64,000 bases of DNA, taken from assembly GCA_029961685.1 (NCBI GenBank), contig JARWKL010000015.1, positions 14,196,801-14,260,800 on the forward strand, given 5' to 3'. The notes beneath the pieces are model-generated. The model was not told the origin of the DNA, ran no database searches, and saw only the letters and a program-made list of their open reading frames with translations. Source of the DNA: Aristolochia californica. Taxonomy: Eukaryota > Streptophyta > Magnoliopsida > Piperales > Aristolochiaceae. Positions 50,201 through 63,754 of the stretch are shown piece after piece. Both the position numbers and the translations under genes were made by a program. Each line of letters opens with the position of its first letter. Position 1 is the first letter of the stretch.

Positions 50201-52893
50201 GAAAAGCACAAATGTCGAGAGAGATAATTCCAAAAAGTATCTATGATTTTTAAGGATTGTAAACTCTTTTAGTTTTTTATATATTAGGTTTTTCAATCAT
50301 CGGAAAATGGGGGCAAGGCATTTTGAACTAAGTGTTGATTCCCGAACCATAAGTCATTTCTAACAAAAATTCTAGCCATTACACATCATTAATTGATCAA
50401 AACATTTATGATGATCTATGATTGTTAGGTCCACTTTTTGTAGAATTGGAAAAACGTGGGTTGTTTGGCATCGGTAATTATCCCACTGCACGTTAACTTG
50501 AGAATTTGATTTTTTCTACTCCTTGAAATTTTTGGATCATTAGGTCATTTGCATCATAAATATGTTTCAGGCATGCATATCTACATTTAAAACATGTTAG
50601 GTTTATTTATAAATCTCTTTCTTATAAAATTCCACCAGGCTATTAGGGGTTGTACAAGTGGAATTTCCCAAACATGGATAACAAAACTTTGGTGTTCATT
50701 TTTAGTGCGTGAAATAATTTTCTTCACTCACATTTATTATAGTTTTCAATTTTTTCCATACATAAACTCTTAAATTTTCATTTTGTTGTAATCTATTTGC
50801 CTTATCTTTTAGTTTACGAGAAAAATGGGAGAGTGAAAACTCAAGTTTGGATTTGAAAAAACATTAAACATCCAAAATGGAAATGCACAAATGCTCAGAG
50901 AGATAATTCCAAAAAGTATCTGTGATTTTTAAGGATTGTAAACTCTTTTAGTTTCTTATATATTAGGGTTTGCAATCATCAGAAAAGAGGGTCGGGGCAT
51001 TTTTAACTGAGTGTTGACTCCCAAACAATAAGTCATTTCTAAAAAAAATTATAGCCGTTACATGTGATTAATCGATCAAAATATTTATGATGATCTATGA
51101 TTGTTATGTCCACTTTTTTTAAAATAGGCAAAAAGTTGGTTGTTTGGGTCTGGTAAATATCCCACTACAGGTTAGCTTAAGGGTTTAATTTTTTCAACTC
51201 CTTGAAATTTTTGGATCATTAGGTCATTTGCATCTTCAACATGCTTCAGGCATGCATATCCACATTTAAAACATGTTATGATCAATTAGAAATCTCTTTC
51301 TTATAAAATTCCACTAAGCTATTAGGGGTTGTACAAGTAGAATTTCCCAAACATGGAAAAAAAACTTTGGTGTTCATTTTTATTGCATGAAATAAGTTTC
51401 TTCACTTACGTTTATTATAGTTTTCAATTTTTTGCATACATAAACTCTAAAATTTTCATTTTGTTGTGATCTTTTGCCTTATCTTTTTGTTTACGAGAAA
51501 ATTGGGAGAGTGAAAACTCAAGTTTAGATTTGAAAAAAATTGAACCTCCAAAATGGAAATACACAATTACAGAGAGAGATAATTCCAAAAAGTATCTTTG
51601 ATTTTAATGGATAGTAAACTCTTTTAGTTTTTTATATATTAGGTTTTGCAATCATCAAAAAACTAAACCATAAGTCATTTCTAATAAAAATTATACCCGA
51701 TACACAACATTAATCGATCAAATCATTTACGATGATCTATGATTGTTAAGTCCATTTTTTGTAAAATAGGCAAAAAGTGGGTTGTTTGGCTTTGGAAAAT
51801 ATCCCACCGCACGTTAACTTGAGAATTTAATTTTTTCTACTCCTTGTAATTTTTGGATCATTTGGTTATTTGTATCTTCATCATGTTTGAGGCATGCATA
51901 TCCACCACATTTACAACATGTTTGGATCAATTAGAACTATCTTTCTTATAAAATTCCACTAAGCTATTAGGGGTTGTACTAGCGGAATTTCCCAAACATG
52001 AATAACCAAACTTTGTTGTTCATTTTTAGTGCTTGAAATAATTTCCTTCACTTACATTTATTATAGTTTTCAATTTTTTGCATACATAAACTCTAAAATT
52101 TTCATTTTTTTGTGATCTATTTGCCTTGCCTTTTTGTTTACGAGAAAAATGGGCGAGTGAAAACTCAAGTTTAGATTTCAAAAAAAATTGAACATCCAAA
52201 ATGGAAATGCACAAATGCTGAGAGAGATAATTCCAAAAAGTATCAATGATTTTTAAGGATGGTAAAATTTTTTAGTTTTTTTTAGGTAAAAAAAAACATT
52301 ACACAACATTAATAGATCAAAATATTTACGATGATCTATGATTGTTAGGTCCACTTTTTGTAAAATAGGTAAAACATGGGTTGCTTGGCTCTGGTAAATA
52401 TCCCACCGCATGTTAACTTGAGAATTTATTTTTTCTACTTCTTCAAATTTTTGGATCATTAGGTCATTTGCATCTTCAACATGGTTCAGGCATGCATATC
52501 TACATTTAAAACAAGTTAGGATCAATTAGAAATCTCTTTCTTATAAAATTCCACCAAGCTATTAGAGGTTGTACTTGTGGAATTTCCCTAACAAGGATAA
52601 CAAAACTTTGGCATTCATGTTTAGTGCGTGAAATAATTTTCTTCACTTAGTTTTCAATTTTTTGCATACATAAACTCTAAAATTTTCATTTTGTTGTGAT
52701 CTATTTGCCTTATCTTTTTGTTTACGAGAAAAATGGGAGAGTGAAAACTCAAGTTTGGATTTAAAAAAAAATTGAACATCCTAAATAAAATGCACAAATA
52801 CTGAGAAAGATAATTCCAAATAGTATCTGTGATTTTCTAGGTTTGTAAACTCTTTTAGTTTTTTATATATTAGGTTTTGAAATCACTGGAAGA

Positions 52894-52920
52894 GGGGGGG
52901 GGGGGGGGGGGGGGGGGGGG
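52894..52920 (+). repeat. Expanded G tract (27 G)
   Basis: In a monomer with the diagnostic TAAAATGCACAAATACTGAG upstream, shared with the runs at 12317, 55598 and 58327. Confidence 0.9.
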
Positions 52921-55597
52921 CTGGGGAGGCATTTTTAACTGATTGTTGACTCGCAAACCAAAAGTCATTTCTAAAAAAAATTACAGCCGTTACACATCTT
53001 TAATCGATCAAAACATATACGATGATCTATGATTGTTAGGTCTACTTTTTTTAAAATAGGAAAAAAGAGGGTTGTTTAGCTCTAGTCAATATCCAACCGC
53101 ATGTTTACTTGAGAATTTAATTTTTTCTACTCCTTAAAATTTTTGGATCATTAGGTCATTTGCATTTTCAACATGGTTCAGGCATGCATATCTACATTTA
53201 AAACAAGTTAGGATCAATTAGAAATCTCTTTCTTATAAAATTCAACCAATCTATTAGGGGTTGTACTAGTGGAATTTCCCAAACATGGATAACAAAACTT
53301 TGGTGTTTATTTTTAGTGCGTGAAATAATTTTCTTCACTTAGTTTTCAATTTTTTGATACATAAACTCTAAAATTTTCATTTTGTTGTGATCTATTTGCC
53401 TTATCTTTTTTTTTATGAGAAAAATGGAAGAGTGAAAACTCAAGTTTGGATTTGAAAAAAAATTGAACATCCAAAATGGAAACGAAAAAATGCTGAGAGA
53501 GATAATTCCAAATAGTATGTGTGATTTTTAAGGATTTTAAACTCTTTTAGTTATTTATATATTAGGTTTTGTATTCTTCAGAAAAGGGGGGCCGAGGCAT
53601 TTTTAAGTGAGTGTTGCCACGCAAACCATAAGTAATTTCTAAAAAAAATTATAGCCGTTACACATCATTAATCGATCAAAAAATTTACGATGTATATGAT
53701 TGTTAGGTCCGCTTTTTTAAAAATAGGTAAAAAATGGGTTGTCTGGCTCTGGTAAATATCCAACCGCACGTTTACTTGAGAATTAAAATTTTTCTACTCC
53801 TTGAAATTTTTGGATCATAAGGTCATTTGCATCTTTAACATGTTTTAGGCATGCATATCCACATTTAAAACATGTTAGGATCAATTAGAAATCTCTACTC
53901 TTATAAAATTCCACCAAGCTATTAGGGGTTGTATTAGTGGAATTTCCGGAACATGGATAACAAAACTTTGGTGTTGATTTTAAGTGCATGAAATATTTTT
54001 CTTCACTTAAATTTCAATTTTTTGCGTACATAAAGTTTAAAATTTTCATTTTTTGTGATCTGTTTGCCTTATCTTTTGTTTACCAGAAAAATGGGGGAGT
54101 GAAAAGTCAAGTTTGGATTTGAAAAAAAATTGAACATCCAAAATGGAAACGCACAAATGTCGAGAGAGATAATTCCAAAAAGTATTTGTAATTTTTAAGG
54201 ATTGTAAACTCTTTTAGTTATTTATATATTAGGTTTGGCAATCATCAGGAAAGGGGGGGCGAGGCATTTTTAACTGAGTGTTGTCTCCCAAACCACAAGT
54301 CAATTCTAACAAAATTAAAGTCGTTACACATCATTAATCTATCAAAACATTTACGATAATCTATGTTTGTTTGGTCCTCTTTATGTAAAATAGGGAAAAA
54401 GTCTGTTGTTTGGCTTTGGTAAATATTCCACCGCTCATTAATTTGAGAATTTAATTTTTTCTACTCCTTGAAATTTTTGGACCATTATTCATTTGCATCT
54501 TCAACATGTTTCATGCATGCATATCCACATTTAAAACATGTTAGGATCAATTATAAATCTCTTTCTTAAAAAATTCCACCAAGCTATTAGGGGTTGTACT
54601 AGTGGAATTTCCCAAACATAGATAATAAAACATTGGTGTTCATTTTTAGTACGTGAAATAATTTTCTTCCCTAACATTTAATATAGATTTGAAATTTTTG
54701 CACGCATAAAATATAAAATTTTAATTTTGTTGTGATCAATTTGCCTTATCCTTTTGTTTATGAGAAAAATGGGATAGTGAAAACTCAAGTTTGGATTTGA
54801 AAAAAAATTCAACATCCAAAATGGAAACGCACAAATGCTGAGAGAGATAATTCAAAAAGTATCTGTGATTTTTAAGGATTGTAAACTCTTTTAGTTATTT
54901 ATATAATAGGTTTTGCAATCTTCAGAGAAAGGGGGGTGAGGCATTTTTAACTGAGTGTTGAATCCCAAACCATAAGTCATTTCTAACGAAAATTATAGCC
55001 GGTACACATCATTAATCGATCAAATCATTTACGATGATCTAGGGTTGTTAGGTCCTCTTTTTGTAAAATAGGCAAAAAGTAGGTTGTTTGGCACTGGTAA
55101 ATATCGCACCACATGTTAACTTGAGAATTTAATTTTTTCTACTCCCTAAAATTTTTGGATCATTAGGTCATTTGTATCTTCAACATGTTTCAGCCATGCA
55201 TATCCTCATTTAAAACATGTTAGGATCAATTAGAAATCTCTTTCTTAGCAAATTCCACCAAACTATTAGGGGTTGTACTAGTCGAATTTCCCAAACTTGG
55301 ATAGCAAAACTTTGGTGTTGATTTTTATTGCGCGAAATAATTTTCTTCACTTATTTTTCAATTTTTTACATACATAAACTCTAAAATTTTCATTTTGTTG
55401 TGATCTATTTGCCGTATATTTTTGTTTACGAGAAAAAGGGGAGAGTGAAAACTTAAGTTTGGATTTAAAAAAAAATTGAACATCCAAAATAAAATGCACA
55501 ATTACTGAGAAAGATAATTCCAAATAGTATCTGTGATATTTTAGGTTTATAAACTCTTTTAGTTTTTTATATATTAGGTTTTGTAATCATTGGAAAA

Positions 55598-55619
55598 GGG
55601 GGGGGGGGGGGGGGGGGGG
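55598..55619 (+). repeat. Expanded G tract (22 G)
   Basis: Same subtype as 52894, four monomers away. Confidence 0.9.
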
Positions 55620-58326
55620 TGGGCTGGGGAAGGCATTTTTAACTAAGTGTTGACTCGCAAACCTTAAGTAATTTCAAAAAAAAATTATAGCCATTACGCA
55701 TCTTTAATAAAAAAAAACATATACTATGATCTATGATTGTTAGGTCCGCTTATTGTAAAATAGGCAAAAAGTGGGTTTTCTGGCTCTAGTAAATATCCAA
55801 CCGCACGTTTACTTGAGAATTTAATTTTTTCTACTCCTTGAAATTTTTGGATCAATAGGTCATTTGCATCTTCAACATATTTCAGGCAAGAATATCCATA
55901 TTTAAAACAAGTTTTGATCAATTAGAAATCTCTTTCTTATAAAATTCCACCAAGCTATTTGTGGTTGTACTAATGGAATTTCCCTAACGTGGATAACAAA
56001 ACTTTGGTGTTAATTTTTAGTGTGTGAAATAATTTTCATCACTTACATTTATTATAGTTTTCAATTTTTTACATACATAAACTCTAAAATTTTCATTTTG
56101 TTGTGACCTATTTTCCATATCTTTTTGTTTACGAGAAAAAAGGGGGAGTGAAAACTCATGTTTGGATTTGAAAAACAATTGAACATCCAAATGAAAATGC
56201 ATAAATGCTGAGAGAGATAATTTGAAAAACTATCTTTGATTTTTAAAGATTGTAAACTCTTTTTGTTTTATATATATTAGGTTTTGCAATATTCGGAAAA
56301 GGGGGGACAAGGCATTTTTAATGGAGTGTCAACTCCCAACCCATAAGTCATTTCTAATGTCGTTACACATCATTAATCAATCAAAATATTTACGATGATC
56401 TATGATTGTTAGGTCTGCTTTTTGTAAAATAGGCAAAAAGTAGGTTGTTTGGCTCTGGTAAATAAGCCACCACACGTTAACTAGAGAATTTAATTTTTTC
56501 TACTCCTTGAAATTTTTGGATCAATAGGTCGTTTGCATCTTCAACATGTTGCAGGCAAGCATATCCATTTTTAAAACACTTTAGGATCAATTAGAAATTT
56601 CTTTCTTACAAAATTCCACCAAGCTACTAGGGGTTGACTTGTGGAATTTGCCAAACATGGATAACAACACTTTGGTGCTTATTTTTAGTGCGTGGAATAA
56701 TTTTCTTCAATTAAATTTATTATTGTTTTCTATTTTTTGCATACATAAACTCTAAATTTTTCATTTTTTTTGTCATCTATTTGCCTTATCTTTTTTTTTT
56801 TACGAGAAAAATGGAGAGAAAAGTAAAGTTTGGATTTGAAAAAAAAATAGAACATCCAAAAAGGAAATGGACAAATGCTAAGAGAGATAATTCAAAAAAG
56901 TATTTGTGATTTGTAAGGACTGTAAAGTCTTTTAGTTTTTTATATATTAGGCTTTGCAATCATCAGAAAAGGGGGGGCGAGGCATTTTTAACTAAGTGTT
57001 AACTCCCAAACCATAAGTCATTTCTAAAAAAAATTATAGCTGTTACACATCATTAATCGATCAAAAAATTTATGATGATCTATGATTGTTACGTCCGCTT
57101 TTTGTAAAATAGGAAAAAAGTGGGTTGTTTGGTTCTTGTAAATATCCCACTGCACGTTAACTTGAGAATTTAATTTTTTCTCATCCTTGATATTTTAGGA
57201 TCATTAGGTCATTTGCATCTTTAACATGTTTCAGGCAAGCATATCCACATTTAAAACATGTTAGGATCAATTATAAATCTTTTTCTTATCAAATTCCACC
57301 AAGCTATTAGGGGTTGTACTAGTGGAATTTCCCCAAACATGGATAACAAAGCTTTGGTCTTCATTTTTAGTGTATGAAATAATTCTCTTGACTTACATTT
57401 ATTATAGTTTTCAATTTTTTGCATATATAAACTCTAAAGTTTTCATTTTGTTGTGATCTATTTGCCTTATCTTTTTGTTTACGAGAAAAATAGGAGAATG
57501 AAAACTAGAGTTTGGATTTGAAAACAAATAGTACATCCAAAATAGAAATACAAAAATACTGAGAGAGATAATTTCAAAAAGTATATGTGATTTTTAAGGA
57601 TTGTAAACTCTTTTAAATTTTTATATATTAGGTTTTGCAATCATCGTAAAAGGGGGGCGAGGCATTTTTAATTGAGTGTTGACTCCCAAACCATAAGTTA
57701 TTTCTAACAAAAATTACAGCTATTACACATCAGTAATTGATCAAAACATTTACGATGATCTATGATTGTTAGGTCCGTTTTTTGTAAAATAGGCAAAAAG
57801 TGGGTTGTTTGGCTCTAGTAAATATCCCACCGCACGTTAACTTGAGAATTTAATTTTTTGTATCAGTAAGTCATTTGCATCTTCAACATGTTTCAGGCAT
57901 GCATAACATCATTTAAAATATGTTAGGATCAATTAGAAATCTCTTTCTTATAAAATTCCACCAATCTATTAGAGGTTGTACTAGTGGAATTTTGTAAACC
58001 CTAAAGTAGGGTAGCAAAACTTCGATGTTCATTTTTAGTTAGTGAAATAATTTTCTTCACTTAGTTTTCAATATTTTGAATACATAAACTCAAAAATTTT
58101 CATTTTATTTCGATCTATTCGCCTTATATTTTTTTTACGAGAAATATGGGAGTGAAAACTCAAGTTTGTATTTGAAAAATAATTAAACATCCAAAATAAA
58201 ATGCAAAAATACTGAGAGAGATAAATCCAAATACTATCTTTGATTTTTTAGGTTTGTAAAGTCTTTTAGTTTTTTATATATTAGGTTTTGTAATCATTGG
58301 AAAACGAGGAGGGGGAGAGGGGGGGA

Positions 58327-58339
58327 GGGGGGGGGGGGG
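58327..58339 (+). repeat. G tract (13 G) in G/A-rich stretch
   Basis: Part of an interrupted G-rich stretch 58308-58339; same monomer subtype as 52894 and 55598. Confidence 0.85.
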
Positions 58340-61024
58340 ATTTTTCAGCTGAGTGTTGACTCGCAAACCATAAGTCATTTCTAACAAAAAAATTATCCGT
58401 TATACATCATTAATCGATCAAAAAATTACGATGATCTATGATTGTTAAGTCCGCTTTTTGTAAAATAGAAAAAGAGTGGGTTGTGTGGCTCTGGTAAATA
58501 TCCAACCGCACATTAACTTGAGAATTTAATTTTTTCTACCCCTTGAAATTCATTAGGTCATTTGCATCTTCAACATGTTTCAGGAAAACATCCACATTTA
58601 AAACATGTCAGGACCAATAAGAAATCTCTTTTTTAGAAAATTCCGCTAAGCTATTAGGGGTTGTACTAGTAATATTTCCCCAAACATGGATAACAAAACA
58701 TTGGTGTTCATTTTTGGTGAGTGAAATAATTCTCTTCACTTACATTTATTAAATTTTTCAATTTATTGCATACATAAACTCTAAAATTTTCATTTTGTTG
58801 AGATCTATTTCCCTTATCTTTTTGTTTATGAGAAAAATGGGAGAGTGAAAACTCAAATTTGGATTTGAAAAAAAATTGAACATCCAAAATGGAAATGCAC
58901 AAATGCTGAGGGAGATAATTCCAAAAAGTATCTATGATTTTTAAGGTTTGTAAACTCTTTTAGTTTTTTATACATTTGGTTTTGCAATCAATAGAAAAGG
59001 GGGGGCGAGACATTTTTAACTGAGTGTTGACTCCCAAACCTTAAGTCATTTCTACCAAAAACTATAGATGTTACACATCATTAATCGATCAAAACATTTA
59101 AGATGATCTATGATTGTTAGGTCCGCTTTTTGTAAAATAGGCAAAAAGTGGGTTGTTTTGCTCTAGTAAATATCCCTCCGGACGTTAACTTGAGAATTTA
59201 ATTATTTCTACTCCTTGAAATTTTTGGATCATTAGGTCATTAGCATCTTCAACATGTTTTAGGCATGCATATCCACCACATTTAAAATGTGTTAGGATCA
59301 ATTAGAAATCACTTTTGTTATAAAATTCAACCAAGCAATTAGGTGTTGTACTAGTGGAATTTCCCCAAACATGGATAACAAAATTTTGGTGTTAATTTTT
59401 AGTGCATGAAATAATTTTGTTTACTTACTTTTAATTTTTGGCAAACATAAACTCAAAAATTTTCATTTTGTTGTCATCTATTTGCCTTTTCTTTTTGTTT
59501 ACGAGAAAAACGGCATACTGAAAACTCAAGTTTGGATTTGAAAATAAATTGAACATCCAAAATAGAAATGCACAAATGTCGAGAGAGATAATTCCAAAAA
59601 GTAACTGTCATTTTTAAGGACTACATAATCTTTTAGTTTTTTATTAGGTTTTGCAATGATCTGAAAAGGGGGGGCGAGGCATTTTTAAATGAGTGTGTAC
59701 TCCCAAACAATAAGTTATTTCTAACAAAAATTATAGGCATTACACATCATTAATCATTCAAAACATTTACCATGATCAATGATTTTTAGGTCCGCCTTTT
59801 GTAAAATAGGCAAAACGTGGGTAGTTTGGCTCTGGTAAATATCCCACCGCACGTTAACTTGAGAATTTAATTTTTTATACTCCTTGAAATTTTTGGATCA
59901 ATAGGTCATTTGCATCTTAAACATGTTTCAGGCATGCTTATCCACATTTAAAACATGTTAGGATCAATTAGAAATCTCTTTCTTATAAAATTGCACCAAG
60001 CTATTAGGGGTTGTACTAGTGGAATTTCCCAAACATGGATAACAAAACTTTCGTGTCGATTTTTAATGCATGAAATAATTTTCTTCACTTACATTTATTA
60101 TAGTTTTCAATTTTTTGCATACATCAACTTTAACAATTTCATTTTTGTTGTGATCTATTTGCCTAATCTTATTATTGACAAAAAGAATGGGAGAGTGAAA
60201 ACTCAATTTTGGATATGAAATAAAATTGAACATCGAAAATGGAAATGCAAAAATGCTGAGAGAGATGATTCCAAAAATTATCTATGATTTTTAAGGATTG
60301 TAAACTCTTTTAGTTTTTTATATATTAGGTTTTGCAATCATCAAAAATGGGGGGGCGAGGCATTTTTAACTGAGTGTTTACTCCCCAAACCATAAGTCAT
60401 TTCTAACAAAAATTATAGCCGTTACACATCATCAATCGATCAAAACATTTATGATGATCTATGATTGTTATGTCCACTTTTTTTAAAATAGGAAAAAAAT
60501 GGGTTGTTTGGTTCTTGTAAATATCACTCCTCTCGATAACTTGAGAATTTAATTTTTTCTACTCCTTGAAATTTTAGGATCATTAGGTCATTTGCATCTT
60601 TAACATGTTTCAGTCATGCATGTCCACAGTTAAAACATTATAGGATCAATTAGAAATATTTTTCTTATAAAATTCCACCAAGCTATTAGGGGTAGTACTA
60701 TTGGAATTTACCCAAACATGGATAACAAAACTTTGGTGTTCATTTTTAGTACCTGAAATCTCTTCACTTACATATATTATAAATTTCAATTTTTTGCACA
60801 TATAAACTCTTAAATTTTCATTTTTTTGTGATATATTTGCCTTATCTTTTTGTTTCGAGAAAAATGGGAGAGTGAAAACTCAAGTTTGGAGTTGAAAAAA
60901 AATAGTGCATCCAAAATGGAAATGCACAAATGCTGAAAGAGATAATTCCAAAAAGTATTTGTTATTTTTTAGGATTGTAAACTCTTTTAGTTTTTTATAT
61001 AATAGGTTTTTGTACATCAAAAAA

Positions 61025-61036
61025 GGGGGGGGGGGG
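61025..61036 (+). repeat. G tract (12 G)
   Basis: Moderate expansion at the standard position, following TACATCAAAAAA. Confidence 0.85.
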
Positions 61037-61705
61037 CTAGATATTTTTAACTGAGTGTTGACACCAAATCATAAGTCATTTCTAACAAAAATTATAGCCG
61101 TTACACATCATTAATCGATCAAACCATTTACGATGATCTACAATTGTTAGGTCCGCTTTTTGTGACACAGGCAAAAAGTGAGTTATTTGGCTTTGGTAAA
61201 TATCCCACCGCACGTTAACTTGAGAATTTAATTTTTTCTTCTCCATAAATTTTTTGGATCCTTAGTCATTTGCATCTTCTACATGTTTTAGGCATGCATA
61301 TCCACCACATTTAAAACATGTTAGGATTAATTATAAATATCTTTCTTATAAAATTCAACCAAGCTATTAGGGGTTGTACTAGTTGAATTTCCAAAAATAT
61401 TAAAAGCAAAAATTTCGTGTTCTTTTTTAGTGCTTGAAATAATTATCTTCACTTAGTTTTCTACTTTTGGAAAACATAAACTCACAAATTTTCATTTTAT
61501 TGTGATCGATTTGCCTTATCTTTTTGTTTACAAGAAAAATGGGATAGCGAAAACTCAACTTTTGATTTGAAAAAATTTTGAACATCCAAAATGGAAATGT
61601 GCAAATGCCAAGAGAGATAATTCCAAAAACTATATGTAATTATTAAGGATTGTAAACTCTTTTAGTTGTTTATATACTAGGTTTTGCAATCATCTCAAAA
61701 GGGGA

Positions 61706-61724
61706 GGGGGGGGGGGGGGGGGGG
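61706..61724 (+). repeat. Expanded G tract (19 G)
   Basis: Standard position, in the monomer following the 12-G tract. Confidence 0.9.
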
Positions 61725-63713
61725 TGGGCGAGGCATTTCTAAATGAGTGCTGACTCCCAAACCATAAGTCATTTCTAACAAAAATTATAGCTGTTACACA
61801 TCATTAATCCATCAAAACATTTACGATGATCTATGATTGTTAGGTCCGCTTTTTAGAAATAGGCAAAAAGTGGGTTGTTTGGCTCTAGTAAATATCCCAC
61901 CGCACAAGAACTTGACAATTTAATTTTTTCTACTCCTTGAAATTTTTGGATGATTAGGTCATTTGCATCTTCAACAAGTTTCAGGCAAGCATATCCAAAT
62001 TTAAAACATGTTACAATCAATTAGAAATCTCTTTCATATTAAATTCCACCAAGCTATTAGGGGTTGTTGAAGTGGAATTTCCTCAATCATTGATAACAAA
62101 ACTTTGGTGTTCATTTTTAGTGCGTGAAAACATTTTCTTTACATAAATTTATTGCATACATAAACTCTAAAATTTTCATTTTGTTGTGATCTATTTTCCT
62201 TTACTTTCTTTTTTTCGAGAAAAATGGGAGAGTGAAAACTCAAGTTTGGATTAGAAAAAAAATTGAACATCCAAAAAGGAAATGGACAATGCTGAGAGAG
62301 ATAATGCCAAAAAACATTTGTGAGTTTTATGGATTGTAAACTCTTTTAATTTTTTATATATTAGATTTTGCAATCATCGGAAAAGGGGGAGCGAGGCATT
62401 TTTAAATGAGTGTTGACTCCCAAATCATAAGTCATTTCTAACAAAAAATATAGCCGTTACACATAATCAATCGATCAAAACATTTATGATGATCTATGAT
62501 TGTGAGGTCCGTTTTTGTAAAATAGGCTAAAAGTGGGTTGTTTGGCTCTGGTAAATATCAAACTGTACGTTAACTTGAGAATTTTATTTTTTTTACTTCT
62601 TGAAATTTTTGGATCATTAGGTCATTTGCATCTTCAACATGTATCAGGCATGCATATCCAAATTGTAAATCTCTTTCTTATAAAATTCCACCAAGCTATT
62701 AGGGGTAGTATTGGTGGAATTTCCCCAAACATGGATAAATAAACTTTGGTGTTCATTTTTAGTGTGTGAAATAATTTTGTTCATTTAGTTTTGAATTTTT
62801 TGCATACATAAACTCAAAAATTTTAATTTTTTTGTCATCTATTTGCCTTTTCTTTTTGTTTTCGTGAAAAATGGGAGAGTGAAAACTCAAGTTTGGATTT
62901 AAAAAAAAATCGAACTTCCAAAATGGAAATGGACAAGTTGAGAGAGATAATTCCAAAAATTATTTGTGATTTTTAAGGATTGTAAACTCTTTTAGTTTTT
63001 TATATATTTTGTTTAACAATCATCGGAAAAGAGGGGAGGGGGGAGGCGCGAGACATTTATAACTGAGTGTTGACTCCCAAACCATAAGTCATTTCTAACA
63101 AAAAAATATAGCTGTTACACATCATTAATCGATCAAAAAATTTATGATGATCTATGATTGCTAGGTCTGCCTTTTGTCAAATAGTAAAAAACTGGGTTGT
63201 TTGGCTCTGGTAAATATCCCACCGCACGATAACTTGAGAATTTAATTTTTTCTTCTCCATGAAATTTTGGATCATTATGTCATTTGCATCTTCTACATGT
63301 TTCAAGCTTGCATATCCACTAGATTTCATACATGTTAGGATTAATTATAAATCTCTTTCTTAAAAAATTCAACCAAGCTATTAGGGGTTGTACTATTGGA
63401 ATTTCCCCAAACATGGATAACAAAACTTTGGTGTTCATTTTTAGTGCGTGAAATACTTTTCTTCACATAGTTTTCAACTTTTAGCAAACATAAACTCACA
63501 AATTTTCATTTTGTTGTGTTCGATTTGCCTTATCTTTTTGTTTACAAGAAAAATGGGGTAACGAAAACTCAACTTTTGATTTGAAAAAAAATTGAACGTC
63601 CAAAATGGAAATTCACAAATGCTGAGAGAGATAATTCCAAAAATTATCTGTGATTATTAAGGATTGTAAACTCTTTTAGTTTTTTATATACTAGGTTTTG
63701 CAATCATCTGAAA

Positions 63714-63752
<39 letters not shown>
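63714..63752 (+). repeat. Expanded G tract (39 G)
   Basis: The longest uninterrupted run in the window, near its right edge. Confidence 0.9.
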
Positions 63753-63754
<2 letters not shown>

